NCBI GenBank assembly: GCA_964411065.1
Contig: CAYPJO010000010.1
Span: 1 to 40,068, forward strand
Direction: 5' to 3'
Length of the DNA: 40,068 nucleotides
Origin: DYHD01 sp964411065
GTDB lineage: Bacteria; Nitrospirota; Thermodesulfovibrionia; Thermodesulfovibrionales; Dissulfurispiraceae
Of the stretch, positions 1-9,368 are shown piece after piece. Both the position numbers and the translations under genes were made by a program. Positions within the stretch are counted from its first letter, which is position 1; every line of letters begins with the position of its first letter. The notes beneath the pieces were generated by a model, which ran no database searches, was not told where the DNA came from, and saw only the letters and a list, made by a program, of their open reading frames with translations.

Positions 1-69
1 TTTATATTTATTTTTATAATATAGAGTGTTTAATATTCTGTTTTAAATGAATTGAAAAATATTATAAGA

Positions 70-1056
70 ATGTCAAAAGTCTCCCAAAATATAGTTGAAG
101 AAATTTTAAGGCTCAAAAGTGAATTAAATGCAATTATACTTGCCCATAATTATCAAAGAGGGGAGATTCAAGATATAGCCGATTTTGTTGGAGATTCCTT
201 AGAACTCTCAATAACAGCATCTACAAAATCCTGTGATGTAATCGTATTTTGCGGTGTCCATTTTATGGCTGAAAGCGCTTCTATTTTGTCCCCTGAAAAA
301 ACAGTCTTATTACCAGAGATTGATGCAACATGCCCTATGGCTGATATGATAGAGGTAAGCTCTCCAAGAAGGGTCTGGAAAACATTTCCTGGGTATGATG
401 TTCAGCCATCCTTTATTTTCCCTCACGACTTCACCCTCATGGACATCAAAGCATTATATCCTAATGCGCCGGTTGTTTCCTATGTTAATACAACAGCAGC
501 TATTAAAGCTGAAAGTTATATTTGTTGCACCTCAGCTAATGTAATTAAGGTAATTGAGTCACTTGACGCAGATACAATAATATCTGTTCCTGATAAAAAC
601 TTGTCTATGTGGGCACAAAAACATACAAAGAAGAAAATCATAACATGGGATGGCTTCTGTCATGTCCATGACAGGATAACAATTCAAGACGTTATTAAAG
701 CAAAAAAACAATATCCAAACGCCCTCTTCATAGCTCATCCAGAGTGTAGGCTTGAAGTCTTAGAGGCTGCTGATCATGTTACTAGCACTTCAGGAATGCT
801 TAGGTTTGCAAAGGCTTCGGATGCAAAAGAGTTCATTGTAGGAACTGAGACCGGCATAATATACAGATTAAAGAAAGAGAATCCAGACAAAATCTTTCAT
901 CCTCTCAGGAAAGATATGGTCTGTCCAAACATGAAAAAAACTACCCTTAGGAGTGTCCTTGTTGCAATGGAGAAAATGAAAAATATAGTCAAAGTACCTG
1001 AAGAAATAAGAGTCCCTGCCAAAAAAGCTCTCGATAGGATGCTCGCGATACGATAA
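70..1056 (+). CDS. nadA: Quinolinate synthase NadA
   Basis: Condenses iminoaspartate with dihydroxyacetone phosphate to give quinolinate in de novo NAD synthesis, using a [4Fe-4S] cluster in the cytoplasm. The early AHNYQ motif is typical of the family. The three cluster cysteines are plausibly Cys88 (ATCPMADM), Cys197 (GFCHVHD) and Cys285 (VCPNMKKT). The length, about 328 residues, is normal. The start is uncertain: an in-frame TTG lies at 52 and an ATG at 70, and neither has a good ribosome binding site. I chose the ATG because family members begin close to this point. No nadB or nadC is visible in the window. The next gene begins 11 bases downstream, so the two are probably cotranscribed. 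Confidence 0.95.
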   Translation: MSKVSQNIVEEILRLKSELNAIILAHNYQRGEIQDIADFVGDSLELSITASTKSCDVIVFCGVHFMAESASILSPEKTVLLPEIDATCPMADMIEVSSPRRVWKTFPGYDVQPSFIFPHDFTLMDIKALYPNAPVVSYVNTTAAIKAESYICCTSANVIKVIESLDADTIISVPDKNLSMWAQKHTKKKIITWDGFCHVHDRITIQDVIKAKKQYPNALFIAHPECRLEVLEAADHVTSTSGMLRFAKASDAKEFIVGTETGIIYRLKKENPDKIFHPLRKDMVCPNMKKTTLRSVLVAMEKMKNIVKVPEEIRVPAKKALDRMLAIR

Positions 1057-1067
1057 ATTTAGGAGAT

Positions 1068-2189
1068 ATGTTCACTCTTCAAGCAAAGATTGCTGAGAGG
1101 ATTAAAAGAGAAGGTTACATAAGTTTTGAAACTTTTATGGAAATGGCTCTTTATTACCCAAAACTTGGCTATTATACGAGGGAAGATTTTAAAATCGGCA
1201 AATGGGGAGATTTTTACACTTCACCTCATCTTCATTCTATTTTTGGAGCGATGCTTGGTAGACAAATAGAGGAAATGCACAGATTTTTGGGTTTAGATGA
1301 CTCTTTTGATGTTGTAGAAATAGGAGCAGGGATGGGTTATCTTGCAAAAGATATATTAACAAATCTAAATAGAAATGGATATTTAAATAAGCTTAGATAT
1401 TTTATTGTTGAAATAAATCCTTTCTTAAAAAACTCCCAAGCTGCTCTCCTTCAGGATTTTAGAGGTGTTGTCAGTTGGTTTTCTAAAATAGGAGAACTTC
1501 CTCCAATAAAAGGCTGTTTTCTTTCTAATGAGCTTTTAGATTCATTTCCTGTTAGGCTAATTGAAGTTGATGATGGATTTTATGAGATAAATCTTATGCT
1601 GAACCAGGAAGAAGAGATAATCGAAAAAAAACTTCCTTGCTCTCAGGAGATCACAGAATATTTCAAAGAATTTTCTATAGACTTATCCTCTTTACAACCT
1701 TATAGGACAGAAGTGAATTTAAGGATAAAAGACTGGCTATCAGAGATAAATGAGAAACTACAAAGGGGTTTCATTATCACCATAGACTATGGTTATACAG
1801 CTTCTGATTACTATAGTGAGGAGAGAAATAGGGGCACTCTTCTCTGCTATCACAACCACAAGATAGTTGAAGATCCTTATGTCAATATTGGTGAACAAGA
1901 TATCACTGCTCATATAAATTTCTCATCTTTAAGTAAGTGGGGCGCTGATTTAGGGTTTAAGACCATAGGTTTTTGTTCTCAAGGCAGTTATCTTATATCT
2001 CTTGGAATCCATGAGGTAATAAGCGAAATGTTTACTGAAGGGATCGATAGCTTTGAAATTGCTAAAATAAAGGGTCTTATTCTCCCCGAAGGCATGGGAG
2101 AGTCCCATAAAGTTTTAATTCAATATAAGGGAGAAGGAAGCCCTAAATTAAGGGGGTTCGAATTTAGAAATCTTATACATAAACTGTAA
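1068..2189 (+). CDS. MidA-type SAM-dependent methyltransferase
   Basis: The protein (373 residues) matches the MidA/NDUFAF7 family (Methyltransf_28, formerly DUF185). The N-terminal part reads YYPKLGYYT and later GDFYTSPHLHS, hallmarks of the family. The SAM-binding glycine-rich loop is VVEIGAGMGYLAKDIL near residue 82, and LSNELLDSFPVR near residue 153 is another family motif. In mitochondria the relative NDUFAF7 methylates an arginine of complex I subunit NDUFS2; the bacterial substrate is not generally known. AGGAG sits just before the ATG. It follows nadA closely, but the pairing suggests no shared pathway. Family assignment is firm; the substrate is unknown. Confidence 0.88.
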   Translation: MFTLQAKIAERIKREGYISFETFMEMALYYPKLGYYTREDFKIGKWGDFYTSPHLHSIFGAMLGRQIEEMHRFLGLDDSFDVVEIGAGMGYLAKDILTNLNRNGYLNKLRYFIVEINPFLKNSQAALLQDFRGVVSWFSKIGELPPIKGCFLSNELLDSFPVRLIEVDDGFYEINLMLNQEEEIIEKKLPCSQEITEYFKEFSIDLSSLQPYRTEVNLRIKDWLSEINEKLQRGFIITIDYGYTASDYYSEERNRGTLLCYHNHKIVEDPYVNIGEQDITAHINFSSLSKWGADLGFKTIGFCSQGSYLISLGIHEVISEMFTEGIDSFEIAKIKGLILPEGMGESHKVLIQYKGEGSPKLRGFEFRNLIHKL

Positions 2190-2207
2190 CAACTTCAATC
2201 TTTATCT

Positions 2208-2643
2208 ACCATAATAATACATTTTCTGACGATGATATTATAGATAATATACGAATGATTCTTCACATCTGGGATTATTTTTTGGGTCAGACAAAAAACA
2301 CAAGCCTACAGTCTTTTGTGCTGTAAACTGATCAAATCTTTTACCATAATAATGGCTTGGGCTGCTTTAAAGCCAAAGATTCCGTTATCCTATTAATCAA
2401 TTTTTGAGTAAATTTCAAGAACTTTCTCTTTAGTAAAGGTTTGCTCGCAGTGCCATATTGTTATAGCTCTATTTAAACTTCCCTGTTGGCATCATAATCT
2501 TTTCTAAGAGAGAATTTTTAGCTACTTGTAGACTTTTGTAATACACCAAATTTTAGTTTTTCTGCCTTAATATTTTCCTTAATGGCTTTTTGGATTGCTT
2601 AAAAATCAAAGTCTTCGTGCCTCCTGCATTCATTATCCTCTGC
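2208..2643 (-). pseudogene. Possible decayed coding sequence
   Basis: The gene-free gap from 2190 to 2939 has no intact gene on either strand. On the minus strand two stretches read like protein but are broken by stops and lie in different frames. One, about 2643 to 2518, includes AIQKAIKENIKAEKLKFG after a stop. The other, about 2470 to 2208, includes ITIWHCEQTFTKEKVLEI, then two adjacent stops, then GIFGFKAAQAIIMVKDLIS. This is what a frameshifted gene remnant would look like. I do not recognise the family. AT-rich random sequence could give similar fragments, so this is tentative. I see nothing else in the gap. Confidence 0.25.
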
Positions 2644-2939
2644 AATGCTGATACCTTGATTAGATAAGATTCTCTTTTTTCTATTTTGTGATGTCAGGAT
2701 AAAAGCATGGGAAAATGTCTACAATAAGTAATCACTACAGTAAGCAAAAAAACTCTGAGACTTGTTGCATTAGGGGAAAGAACATGGGTTTAATAATCTT
2801 CAAAAGCAGTAGAGCTGTAGTGTTTAATGAAAATAAAAAGCTTTAAAAAGTTCGTTGAAGAATGCAAAGGAAAGAAGAATATTTTAGCTAATATTTCTTG
2901 TAAGCTTAGAACTGTAAAATGTCCCTTGACCAAGTATCC

Positions 2940-3359
2940 CTACTTAACAACCATAACAGGGCATTTTGAGTAATCGATTACCTTTGAAGATACGCTTCCC
3001 AAAAGAAATTTCTTAGCACCATGTTTACCATGTGACCCGGTGACGATTAGATCGACTTTCATCTTTTGAGCAGTCTCTAAGATTTTCTCTGCTGGATCTC
3101 CTTGTCTGATGATCGTTTTAACCTCAATAGATTTGCCTGCTAATGATTTCCTAATTTTTTCCATTGTCTGTCGAGTCTCCTCTTCCAAAGTCTTTGTTAT
3201 TCGATTTCTATCCTCTTCTGAAAATTCGGTTAGATAAAGTTCAGGAACAACCGATATAACGGTCAGAGATGCATTAGAATTAATAGCTAACTCTACAGCT
3301 TTTTTTAATGCTTTGTCTGAAGACTTTGAGCCGTCATGAGCTACAAGAATTTTTTGCAT
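2940..3359 (-). CDS. Universal stress protein, UspA family
   Basis: A single-domain Usp protein of 139 residues, the normal family size. It starts with ILVAHDGSKSSDKAL, the usual first strand and Asp-containing turn. It ends with the ATP-binding signature G-x2-G-x9-G-S, seen as GSHGKHGAKKFLLGSVS, so it is likely an ATP-binding Usp. Members act in the cytoplasm and are linked to stress survival, but individual roles vary. The ribosome binding site AAAGGAGGAG lies just upstream of the ATG. It sits downstream of the epimerase gene on the same strand, about 50 bases away. No functional link is evident. Confidence 0.93.
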   Translation of the reverse strand: MQKILVAHDGSKSSDKALKKAVELAINSNASLTVISVVPELYLTEFSEEDRNRITKTLEEETRQTMEKIRKSLAGKSIEVKTIIRQGDPAEKILETAQKMKVDLIVTGSHGKHGAKKFLLGSVSSKVIDYSKCPVMVVK

Positions 3360-3409
3360 AACTCCTCCTTTCTTTTTTTCTGTCTTTTAACTTTACTTGA
3401 TCTTATTCC

Positions 3410-4384
3410 TCAATTATTGAGGCTATTTATAAACTCTTTGTTATCAAAATACCATTTGACAGTCTTTTCAATGCCCTCTTCAATTTTTGTCGTGGGTTGC
3501 CAATCAAGAATTTTTTTTGTGAGAGTTATATCTGCCCAAGTATCTTTTATTTCACCAGGATAGGGTGGTAAAAAGTGCGTTATAGCCTTCTTTTGAAGAG
3601 CATTTTCTATGATCTCTATTAAATATTTAACCTCTATAGGATTATCATTGCCAAAATTAAAGATTCTGTATTGAACATTTTTAAGACATCTCAGAGTGCC
3701 AAATGCTATGTCATCAATATAAGTAAAATCCCTTTTCTGACTACCATCACCAAAGATTACGATTGGAACACCGTTGTCTATATTTTTAATGAATTTATAC
3801 ACGCTCATGTCAGGCCTTCCCCAGGGACCGTAGACTGTAAAAAATCGGGGAATGGTTATGTCAATATTGTATAAATAATGGTAAGAATAGCATAATACTT
3901 CCCCAGCTTTTTTTGTTACAGAATAAGGAACGAGGGGGCTATCGGTGTCATCTTCTACTGTAAAGGGTAATTTCTTGTTGTTGCCATAAACGCTTGAACT
4001 GGAGGCAAAAATAAATTTTTTGATATTAAATTCTCTACAGCATTCAAGCAAGTTTAATGTACCTTTAACATTAGTATCGATATAAAGCCAGGGGTTGTCG
4101 ATAGAAGCTCTTACACCAGCCCTTGCAGCGAGGTTTATAACTGCCAGGAAGGCATGTTTGGAAAAGATGTTTCTCAGCTCTTTATAATCATTTATATCGC
4201 ATCTATAAAAAATAAAATCTTTTTTTTGGCCTAATAGAAGATTCAGCCTTAATTGTTTAAGACGGGGATCGTAGTAATTGTTCATGTCGTCGATGCCAAT
4301 AACTGTGTAGCCCTGAAGTAATAGTAATTCTGATACTTTGTGACCTATAAACCCACAGCATCCAGCTACCAAAATTCTCTCCAT
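3410..4384 (-). CDS. NAD-dependent sugar-nucleotide epimerase (UDP-glucuronate 4-epimerase-like)
   Basis: Extended short-chain dehydrogenase of 324 residues. The Rossmann motif is VAGCCGFIG at residues 6-14, and the catalytic Tyr-x3-Lys is YSVTKK near residue 153, preceded by the SSSSVYG stretch that provides the catalytic serine. The segment NNYYDPRLKQLRL near residue 35 is typical of UDP-glucuronate 4-epimerases and close relatives, and PRFFTVYGPWGRPDM is also characteristic. It would make UDP-galacturonate or a related sugar nucleotide for surface polysaccharide. UDP-glucose 4-epimerase and dTDP-glucose 4,6-dehydratase are less likely alternatives. There is no strong ribosome binding site. 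No other polysaccharide genes are nearby. Confidence 0.85.
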   Translation of the reverse strand: MERILVAGCCGFIGHKVSELLLLQGYTVIGIDDMNNYYDPRLKQLRLNLLLGQKKDFIFYRCDINDYKELRNIFSKHAFLAVINLAARAGVRASIDNPWLYIDTNVKGTLNLLECCREFNIKKFIFASSSSVYGNNKKLPFTVEDDTDSPLVPYSVTKKAGEVLCYSYHYLYNIDITIPRFFTVYGPWGRPDMSVYKFIKNIDNGVPIVIFGDGSQKRDFTYIDDIAFGTLRCLKNVQYRIFNFGNDNPIEVKYLIEIIENALQKKAITHFLPPYPGEIKDTWADITLTKKILDWQPTTKIEEGIEKTVKWYFDNKEFINSLNN

Positions 4385-4490
4385 TTGTTTTTAATAGTTT
4401 ATTAACGTATAGAGTATAAATAGCAGCGGTTTCTCACATTTTTTCTTATTTATGGTGACAATCATAAAATTCCTTATATTTTAACATAAT

Positions 4491-5879
4491 TTATGAGTAT
4501 TTTAAAAATATTCTTATAGGTGTTCCTGCAAGTGAAAATCTTTTCCTAATGATTTTTTCTATAAACCTTAGGTGGTTTTTATTTAGCAGATGACGGTTGG
4601 TAAGTATTTCAAAGGAGGGAGGCTCAATATCTATTTGTTTAATGTTTAAAAATTTGAGATTTTTCGATTGAGGGACTGATTCCTTTAATGAAGTAGAAAT
4701 ATCAATGAGTAAAGATTGCATTTCTTCTGGGCTGAAGATTTTCCTTCTTGCATTAAATATTTCCTTTATTAAGAGAAATATTTTTGTTAATCTTTTTTTA
4801 TAAAGTGCTGAGACTGTTAATACAGGGGCATAATCAGCAAACCACATCTTTCTTTTTATAGTTTCGTTTATTTTTTTATAGGTGCTCTCTGGAGTGTCAA
4901 TTAAATCCCATTTATTTAATAATAGTATGATTCCTTTCCCTGCTTCAGCTACAATACCTGTAATCTTTTGATCTTGAGATGTCACCCCTTCAGTGGCATC
5001 AAGTACGATGAGAGCAATGTCAGACCTTTGTATGCTCTTTAAGGTCTTGAGAATGGCTAATCTTTCAACGAAGTTTCTTTCTGAGCTTTTAAATCTTTGT
5101 ATATAGCTACCTTTATAAAAATTCCTGCCCAAATCTTTCCTTAAGCCCGCGGTATCGATAAAAAGATATTTTTCACCATAATAATGACAATAGGTATCTA
5201 TTGCATCTCTTGTGGTACCAGGGAAAGGACTCACTATAAGTCGCCTTTTATTTAAAAGAGAATTAATAAGCGTTGATTTACCAACATTTGGTCTTCCTAC
5301 TACAGCTACCTTAGGGATAGATACATCCTTTTTTTCTGTTTGTTCTTGCTTTATAACTTTAAAGTCAGTGAGGTAAGAGATTAGTCGACTCATTAAATCT
5401 TCAAAGCCGTAACCAGTTATAGCTGACAGTGGTAAAATCTCTGGAGATAGGGTATAAAATTCAGTTATTCTCTCCTTTATTTTAGGGGAATCAACTTTGT
5501 TGGCAACTACTAAAAAATTTTTACCTGATTCCCTAAGGTAGTCGACTATTTCTTTATCATAGGGGTTAAAACCGGCTTTTCCGTCAACTAAATGTAGTAT
5601 TAGATCTGCTTCTTGGATGGCAATAAAAGCCTGTTCCCTTACTTGAGTATTTATATCATCTAACCCTTTTTCCTCAAAAAATAGTCCTCCTGTATCAATT
5701 ATAGTGAACTTTTTATCTTTCCACTGGACTTCCTGGTAATTTCTGTCGCGAGTGACGCCAGGAATTTTGTCAATAATAGCCATAGGTAAGTTTTTAATGC
5801 CAGCATTTTTGACAATAAGATTAAAGAGAGTTGATTTCCCAACATTGGGCATGCCAACTATAGCTACAATAAAAGACAT
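4491..5879 (-). CDS. der: Ribosome assembly GTPase Der (EngA)
   Basis: Essential double GTPase needed for 50S subunit maturation. Two G domains are clear: GMPNVGKSTLFN at the N terminus with DTGG and NKVD, and GRPNVGKSTLIN near residue 193 with DTAG and NKWD. A C-terminal KH-like domain ends the protein (HLRFIEKIIRKRFSLAGTPI). The 462-residue length is normal or slightly long. The second G domain has about 15 extra residues between DTAG and the following helix (LKTLKSIQRSD), where most family members have a short switch II loop. The gene runs opposite to the acs operon, from which it is divergent. Confidence 0.96.
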   Translation of the reverse strand: MSFIVAIVGMPNVGKSTLFNLIVKNAGIKNLPMAIIDKIPGVTRDRNYQEVQWKDKKFTIIDTGGLFFEEKGLDDINTQVREQAFIAIQEADLILHLVDGKAGFNPYDKEIVDYLRESGKNFLVVANKVDSPKIKERITEFYTLSPEILPLSAITGYGFEDLMSRLISYLTDFKVIKQEQTEKKDVSIPKVAVVGRPNVGKSTLINSLLNKRRLIVSPFPGTTRDAIDTYCHYYGEKYLFIDTAGLRKDLGRNFYKGSYIQRFKSSERNFVERLAILKTLKSIQRSDIALIVLDATEGVTSQDQKITGIVAEAGKGIILLLNKWDLIDTPESTYKKINETIKRKMWFADYAPVLTVSALYKKRLTKIFLLIKEIFNARRKIFSPEEMQSLLIDISTSLKESVPQSKNLKFLNIKQIDIEPPSFEILTNRHLLNKNHLRFIEKIIRKRFSLAGTPIRIFLKYS

Positions 5880-6078
5880 GATAAACCCGAAGTTCGTTTA
5901 TAACTTAATTGATACTTATTTTTGTGATAACTTTATTTTTTATTATAGCTTTCTTGAGACTAAAAATTTAATGTGAACTATACCCGTAAGAATTACAAAT
6001 TATTGATTTAATTAGATTTTTAGGTATTTAGTTACACTTATAGACTAATTAATAAATATAATGATTCATTTTCTTTAC

Positions 6079-6108
6079 TTGATTTTAAATTTGTGTTACT
6101 TTTATAAG
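6079..6108 (+). promoter_or_regulatory. Candidate sigma-70-type promoter for the acs operon
   Basis: TTGATT at 6079-6084 and TATAAG at 6103-6108 are separated by 18 bases (17 if TTATAA is taken as the -10). They lie about 60 bases upstream of acsE in the AT-rich, divergent der-acsE intergenic region (5880-6170). A strong ribosome binding site (AAGGGGGG, 6158-6165) follows. This is the only reasonable promoter I see before the long acs gene run. It was found by inspection only; in such AT-rich DNA chance matches are common. Confidence 0.4.
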
Positions 6109-6170
6109 ATTTAAAATTTATAAAAAGGGTGTATTAAGAAAATACTTAAATTCCAAGAAGGGGGGATAAA

Positions 6171-6953
6171 ATGCTGATAATAGGCGAAAAGCTGAGTATC
6201 ATAGCTAAGAGGGTTAGGGAAGCTATGATGAAGAAAGACAAAGGACCGATTCAAGAGATTGCTCTTAGGCAGATGAAAGAGGGAGCTCATATGATAGATG
6301 CTAATATTGGTCCTGCTGAAGATCATGGTGAAGAGTTGATGGAATGGATGGTAACCACTATTCAAGAAGTCGTCCCGTTGCCTATCTGTCTTGATACTAC
6401 CAATGCTAAAGCAATTGAGGCTGGACTTAAAGTACACAACAACCAATGGGGAAGACCCTTAATTAATTCGACCTCAAATGATCCAGAGAGATTCCCTATA
6501 ATGGAAATTGCAGTTAAATATAATGCCCAATTAATTGGTCTTACTGTAGGGAAAGGTGGTCTTCCTGCTGATGCGGAAGAGAGAGCAGCAATTGCATCAG
6601 AAATAATGGCAAGAGCAATAGAATATGGGTTACCCTTAGAAGATCTCTATCTTGATCCTTTAGTATTACAGATAGCAACTTCACAGGATCATGCTTTGAA
6701 AGTAATAAAGGCTATAAAGATGTTTCAGGAATTAAATGATCCTCCAATGAAGACTGTTGTAGGGTTAAGCAATATCTCAAATGGTTGCCCTAAGCATCTA
6801 AGACCAATTATAAATTCCTACTACTTTGCTCTTTTAGCTTATGAAGGTCTTACTGCAGCTATTGTTGATCCTGCTGAAATAAGCCCTGTAGCAAAGACTA
6901 TCGATATAATTATGGGTAAAACTTTGTATGCTCATTCTTATTTAGAGATGTGA
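6171..6953 (+). CDS. acsE: Methyltetrahydrofolate:corrinoid/iron-sulfur protein methyltransferase AcsE
   Basis: Transfers the methyl group of methyltetrahydrofolate to the cobalt of the corrinoid iron-sulfur protein (AcsCD), linking the methyl and carbonyl branches of the Wood-Ljungdahl pathway. The protein (260 residues, the normal size) is a pterin-binding TIM barrel. It shows DANIGPAEDHGEE, LDTTN, NSTSND, LDPLV and GLSNISNG; the last carries the asparagine that binds the pterin in the Moorella enzyme. It is the first gene of the acs run, preceded by AAGGGGGG. A gap of 100 bases separates it from acsD. AcsE is found with the bacterial pathway version, which helps exclude an archaeal origin. 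Confidence 0.96.
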   Translation: MLIIGEKLSIIAKRVREAMMKKDKGPIQEIALRQMKEGAHMIDANIGPAEDHGEELMEWMVTTIQEVVPLPICLDTTNAKAIEAGLKVHNNQWGRPLINSTSNDPERFPIMEIAVKYNAQLIGLTVGKGGLPADAEERAAIASEIMARAIEYGLPLEDLYLDPLVLQIATSQDHALKVIKAIKMFQELNDPPMKTVVGLSNISNGCPKHLRPIINSYYFALLAYEGLTAAIVDPAEISPVAKTIDIIMGKTLYAHSYLEM

Positions 6954-7053
6954 TAAGTCTTATTTTTTAATTTTTATTTATTATTAATAGTGGGAATATT
7001 GATTTTCATTAATTTTTTATAAAACGGTTGATATTAAATTTAGGAGGAAGAAA

Positions 7054-7992
7054 ATGTCTTTTGTTGTTCCCAAAGAGGCTTATAGTGGAAAAGTTTATGA
7101 AGTCAGTGTTGGAACTGAAAAGGTTGTTAATTTTGGTGGAGAGACAGTACTGCCTTTTCTTTTTGTTGATGGAACTATTAAAAATAAACCACTGATTGCT
7201 TTTGAGATTCAGGATATATATCCGGACGATTGGCCTGATACAGTTAAAAAAGTTTATGAAGGCGTTTCAGATAGTCCTGTAGAGTGGGCTAAATATTGCC
7301 AGGACAAGTTGGGCGCAAAGGCAGTTGCTTTAAGGCTCATAGGCACCCATCCAGACCGTTTAGATAAATCTCCTGAAGAAGCGGCTAAAACTGTCAAAGA
7401 TGTTCTTTCAGCTATTTCTGTTCCGCTAATTATACTGGGTAGTAATAATGCAGAGAAAGATGCACAGGTACTACCAGCCGTTGCAGAAGCGGCTAAAGAT
7501 AAAAATTGCATAATTGGAAAAGCGCAGGAGGCAAATTACAAGACTGTTGTTGCCGCTGCAATGGCTAATAACCTTAAGATTATAGCAATGTCAGACCTCG
7601 ATATTAACCTTTCAAAGCAATTAAATATCCTCATCACTCAGATGGGTTTTGATAAGGAAAGAATAGTTATAGATCCAATGTGTTCAGCCCTTGGCTATGG
7701 TTTAGATTATACCTATTCAGTTATGGAAAGGATAAGATTAGCAGCTCTCACCCAGAATGACACTGTGATGCAACAACCTATACTCGCCGATGTAGGATTT
7801 TATGTATGGAAGACTAAGGAAACGCAGGCTCCAGAAACTGATCTACCTTTATGGGGGTCCCTCGAAGATAGAGCGATTGCATGGGAAGCTGTCACTTCCG
7901 CTTCCTTTATGATAGCAGGGGCAGAGCTCCTAATAATGAGACATCCTAAAGCAATTGAGGCTTTAGAGAAATTAATTGACGAGCTAATGTAA
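7054..7992 (+). CDS. acsD: Corrinoid iron-sulfur protein small subunit AcsD (CODH/ACS delta)
   Basis: Small subunit of the heterodimeric corrinoid iron-sulfur protein that carries the methyl group from AcsE to acetyl-CoA synthase. At 312 residues it has the normal size. The sequence begins with the family pattern SGKVYEVSVGT and NFGGETVLPFLF, and contains EIQDIYPDDWP; a TIM barrel without its own iron-sulfur cysteines is expected. IVIDPMCSALGYGLDYTYS near residue 204 is also characteristic. The start is supported by TTAGGAGGAAGAAA before the ATG. Eleven bases separate its stop from acsC, so the two subunits are very probably translated together. Confidence 0.96.
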   Translation: MSFVVPKEAYSGKVYEVSVGTEKVVNFGGETVLPFLFVDGTIKNKPLIAFEIQDIYPDDWPDTVKKVYEGVSDSPVEWAKYCQDKLGAKAVALRLIGTHPDRLDKSPEEAAKTVKDVLSAISVPLIILGSNNAEKDAQVLPAVAEAAKDKNCIIGKAQEANYKTVVAAAMANNLKIIAMSDLDINLSKQLNILITQMGFDKERIVIDPMCSALGYGLDYTYSVMERIRLAALTQNDTVMQQPILADVGFYVWKTKETQAPETDLPLWGSLEDRAIAWEAVTSASFMIAGAELLIMRHPKAIEALEKLIDELM

Positions 7993-8003
7993 GGGAGGAG
8001 AAA

Positions 8004-9347
8004 ATGGCTTTATCAGGTGTAGAAATATTTAAAATGTTACCAAAAACTAACTGTAAAAAGTGTGGACATCCCACGTGTTTAGCCTTTGCAATGAAGCTTG
8101 CTCAGAGACAAGTTTCTATCGAAGAATGTCCTGATGTATCAGAGGAGGCAAAGAAGATACTAAGTGAGGCAGCAGCACCGCCAATTAGACCAGTTGTATT
8201 GGGCGTTGGTGATAAAGCAGTCAAGATGGGTGAAGAGACAGTTTTATTCAGACATGATAAAAAATTTCTCAACCCTTGTGCATTTGCATTGGAGATAAAG
8301 GATACAGAATCTGAGAATGATATTAACAAGAAAGTCGAAGCAGTTGTTAACTCAGAAATTGACAGAATTGGTCAGAAATTAAGAATAGATGCTATTTTAA
8401 TTCAGAATTCATCAAATGATTCCGGAAGATTTGAGAGTGTTGTAAAGCTTGTTTCTACAAAAGCTCCTCAGGTTCCATTAATACTATCTACAACTGATCC
8501 AAGCACAGCCGAAGCAGCACTAAAAGTAGTAGCTGACAAAAGACCACTTCTATATGGAGCCAATGAATCCAACGCAGAGGCGATGGCTAATGTAGCTAAA
8601 ACTTATAAAGTCGCATTAGGAGTATATGCTAAGGGACTTGAAGCTTTGTCGGCACTCACTGAGAAAATAAAGGGATTAGGCGTAGAGGATATAGTAATTG
8701 ATTCTGGTGCGAGGAAAGCCAAAGAAATAATACAGGATAATACCCTCATTAGAAGAGCTGCAATAAAGAAGAATTTCAGACCCCTCGGCTACCCTATTAT
8801 AAACTTTATGCAGAGAGATGATGCAATGGTAGAGGCTTTGATGACTGTTTTAGGTATTACAAAATACGCTTCTATAATCGTCATCAGCAATGTGGATAGA
8901 TGGAAGAATTTAGCTACATTCACTTTAAGGCAAAATATCTATACAGATCCTCAAGTCCCCATGCAAGTAGAGCAAAAGATATACAAGATAGGAGAGCCTA
9001 CACCAGAATCTCCGTTGCTGATCACTACCAATTTCTCTCTTACATACTTTATAGTCTCAGGTGAAATTGAAAATAGTAAGGTCCCAAGTAGATTGGCTGT
9101 GATGGATACCGAAGGTTTGTCTGTTTTAACATCATGGGCAGCGGGCAAATTTACTGCTGGGAAGATTGCTCAATTTATAAAGGATAGTGGTATAGAAAAT
9201 GAGATAAATCATAGAGAACTAATTATCCCAGGCTATGTAGCTTTATTAAGTGGCTCTATTGAAGAGAAATTGCCTGGTTGGAAGATAACAGTGGGACCAA
9301 GAGAGGCTAATGGAATTCCTGTTTTTCTAAGGTCAAGGGCTCAATAA
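8004..9347 (+). CDS. acsC: Corrinoid iron-sulfur protein large subunit AcsC (CODH/ACS gamma)
   Basis: Large subunit of the corrinoid iron-sulfur protein. The N-terminal domain binds a low-potential [4Fe-4S] cluster used for reductive reactivation of cob(II)amide: Cys17, Cys20, Cys25 and Cys42 lie in NCKKCGHPTCLAF and SIEECP. The middle is a TIM barrel, and the C-terminal part (around SWAAGKFTAGKIAQF) matches the cobamide-binding domain. The length is 447 residues, as usual. GGGAGGAG precedes the ATG. A 119-base spacer containing a small hairpin separates it from acsB. The RACo-type activator that often accompanies this gene is not in the window. Confidence 0.96.
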   Translation: MALSGVEIFKMLPKTNCKKCGHPTCLAFAMKLAQRQVSIEECPDVSEEAKKILSEAAAPPIRPVVLGVGDKAVKMGEETVLFRHDKKFLNPCAFALEIKDTESENDINKKVEAVVNSEIDRIGQKLRIDAILIQNSSNDSGRFESVVKLVSTKAPQVPLILSTTDPSTAEAALKVVADKRPLLYGANESNAEAMANVAKTYKVALGVYAKGLEALSALTEKIKGLGVEDIVIDSGARKAKEIIQDNTLIRRAAIKKNFRPLGYPIINFMQRDDAMVEALMTVLGITKYASIIVISNVDRWKNLATFTLRQNIYTDPQVPMQVEQKIYKIGEPTPESPLLITTNFSLTYFIVSGEIENSKVPSRLAVMDTEGLSVLTSWAAGKFTAGKIAQFIKDSGIENEINHRELIIPGYVALLSGSIEEKLPGWKITVGPREANGIPVFLRSRAQ

Positions 9348-9368
9348 AGAGCCTGTTGTAGGATTGGT

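Noticed and set aside
2827..2973. 48-codon plus-strand open frame (MKIKSFKKFVEEC...)
   Set aside because: It runs into the 3' end of uspA on the other strand, has no ribosome binding site and matches nothing I know.
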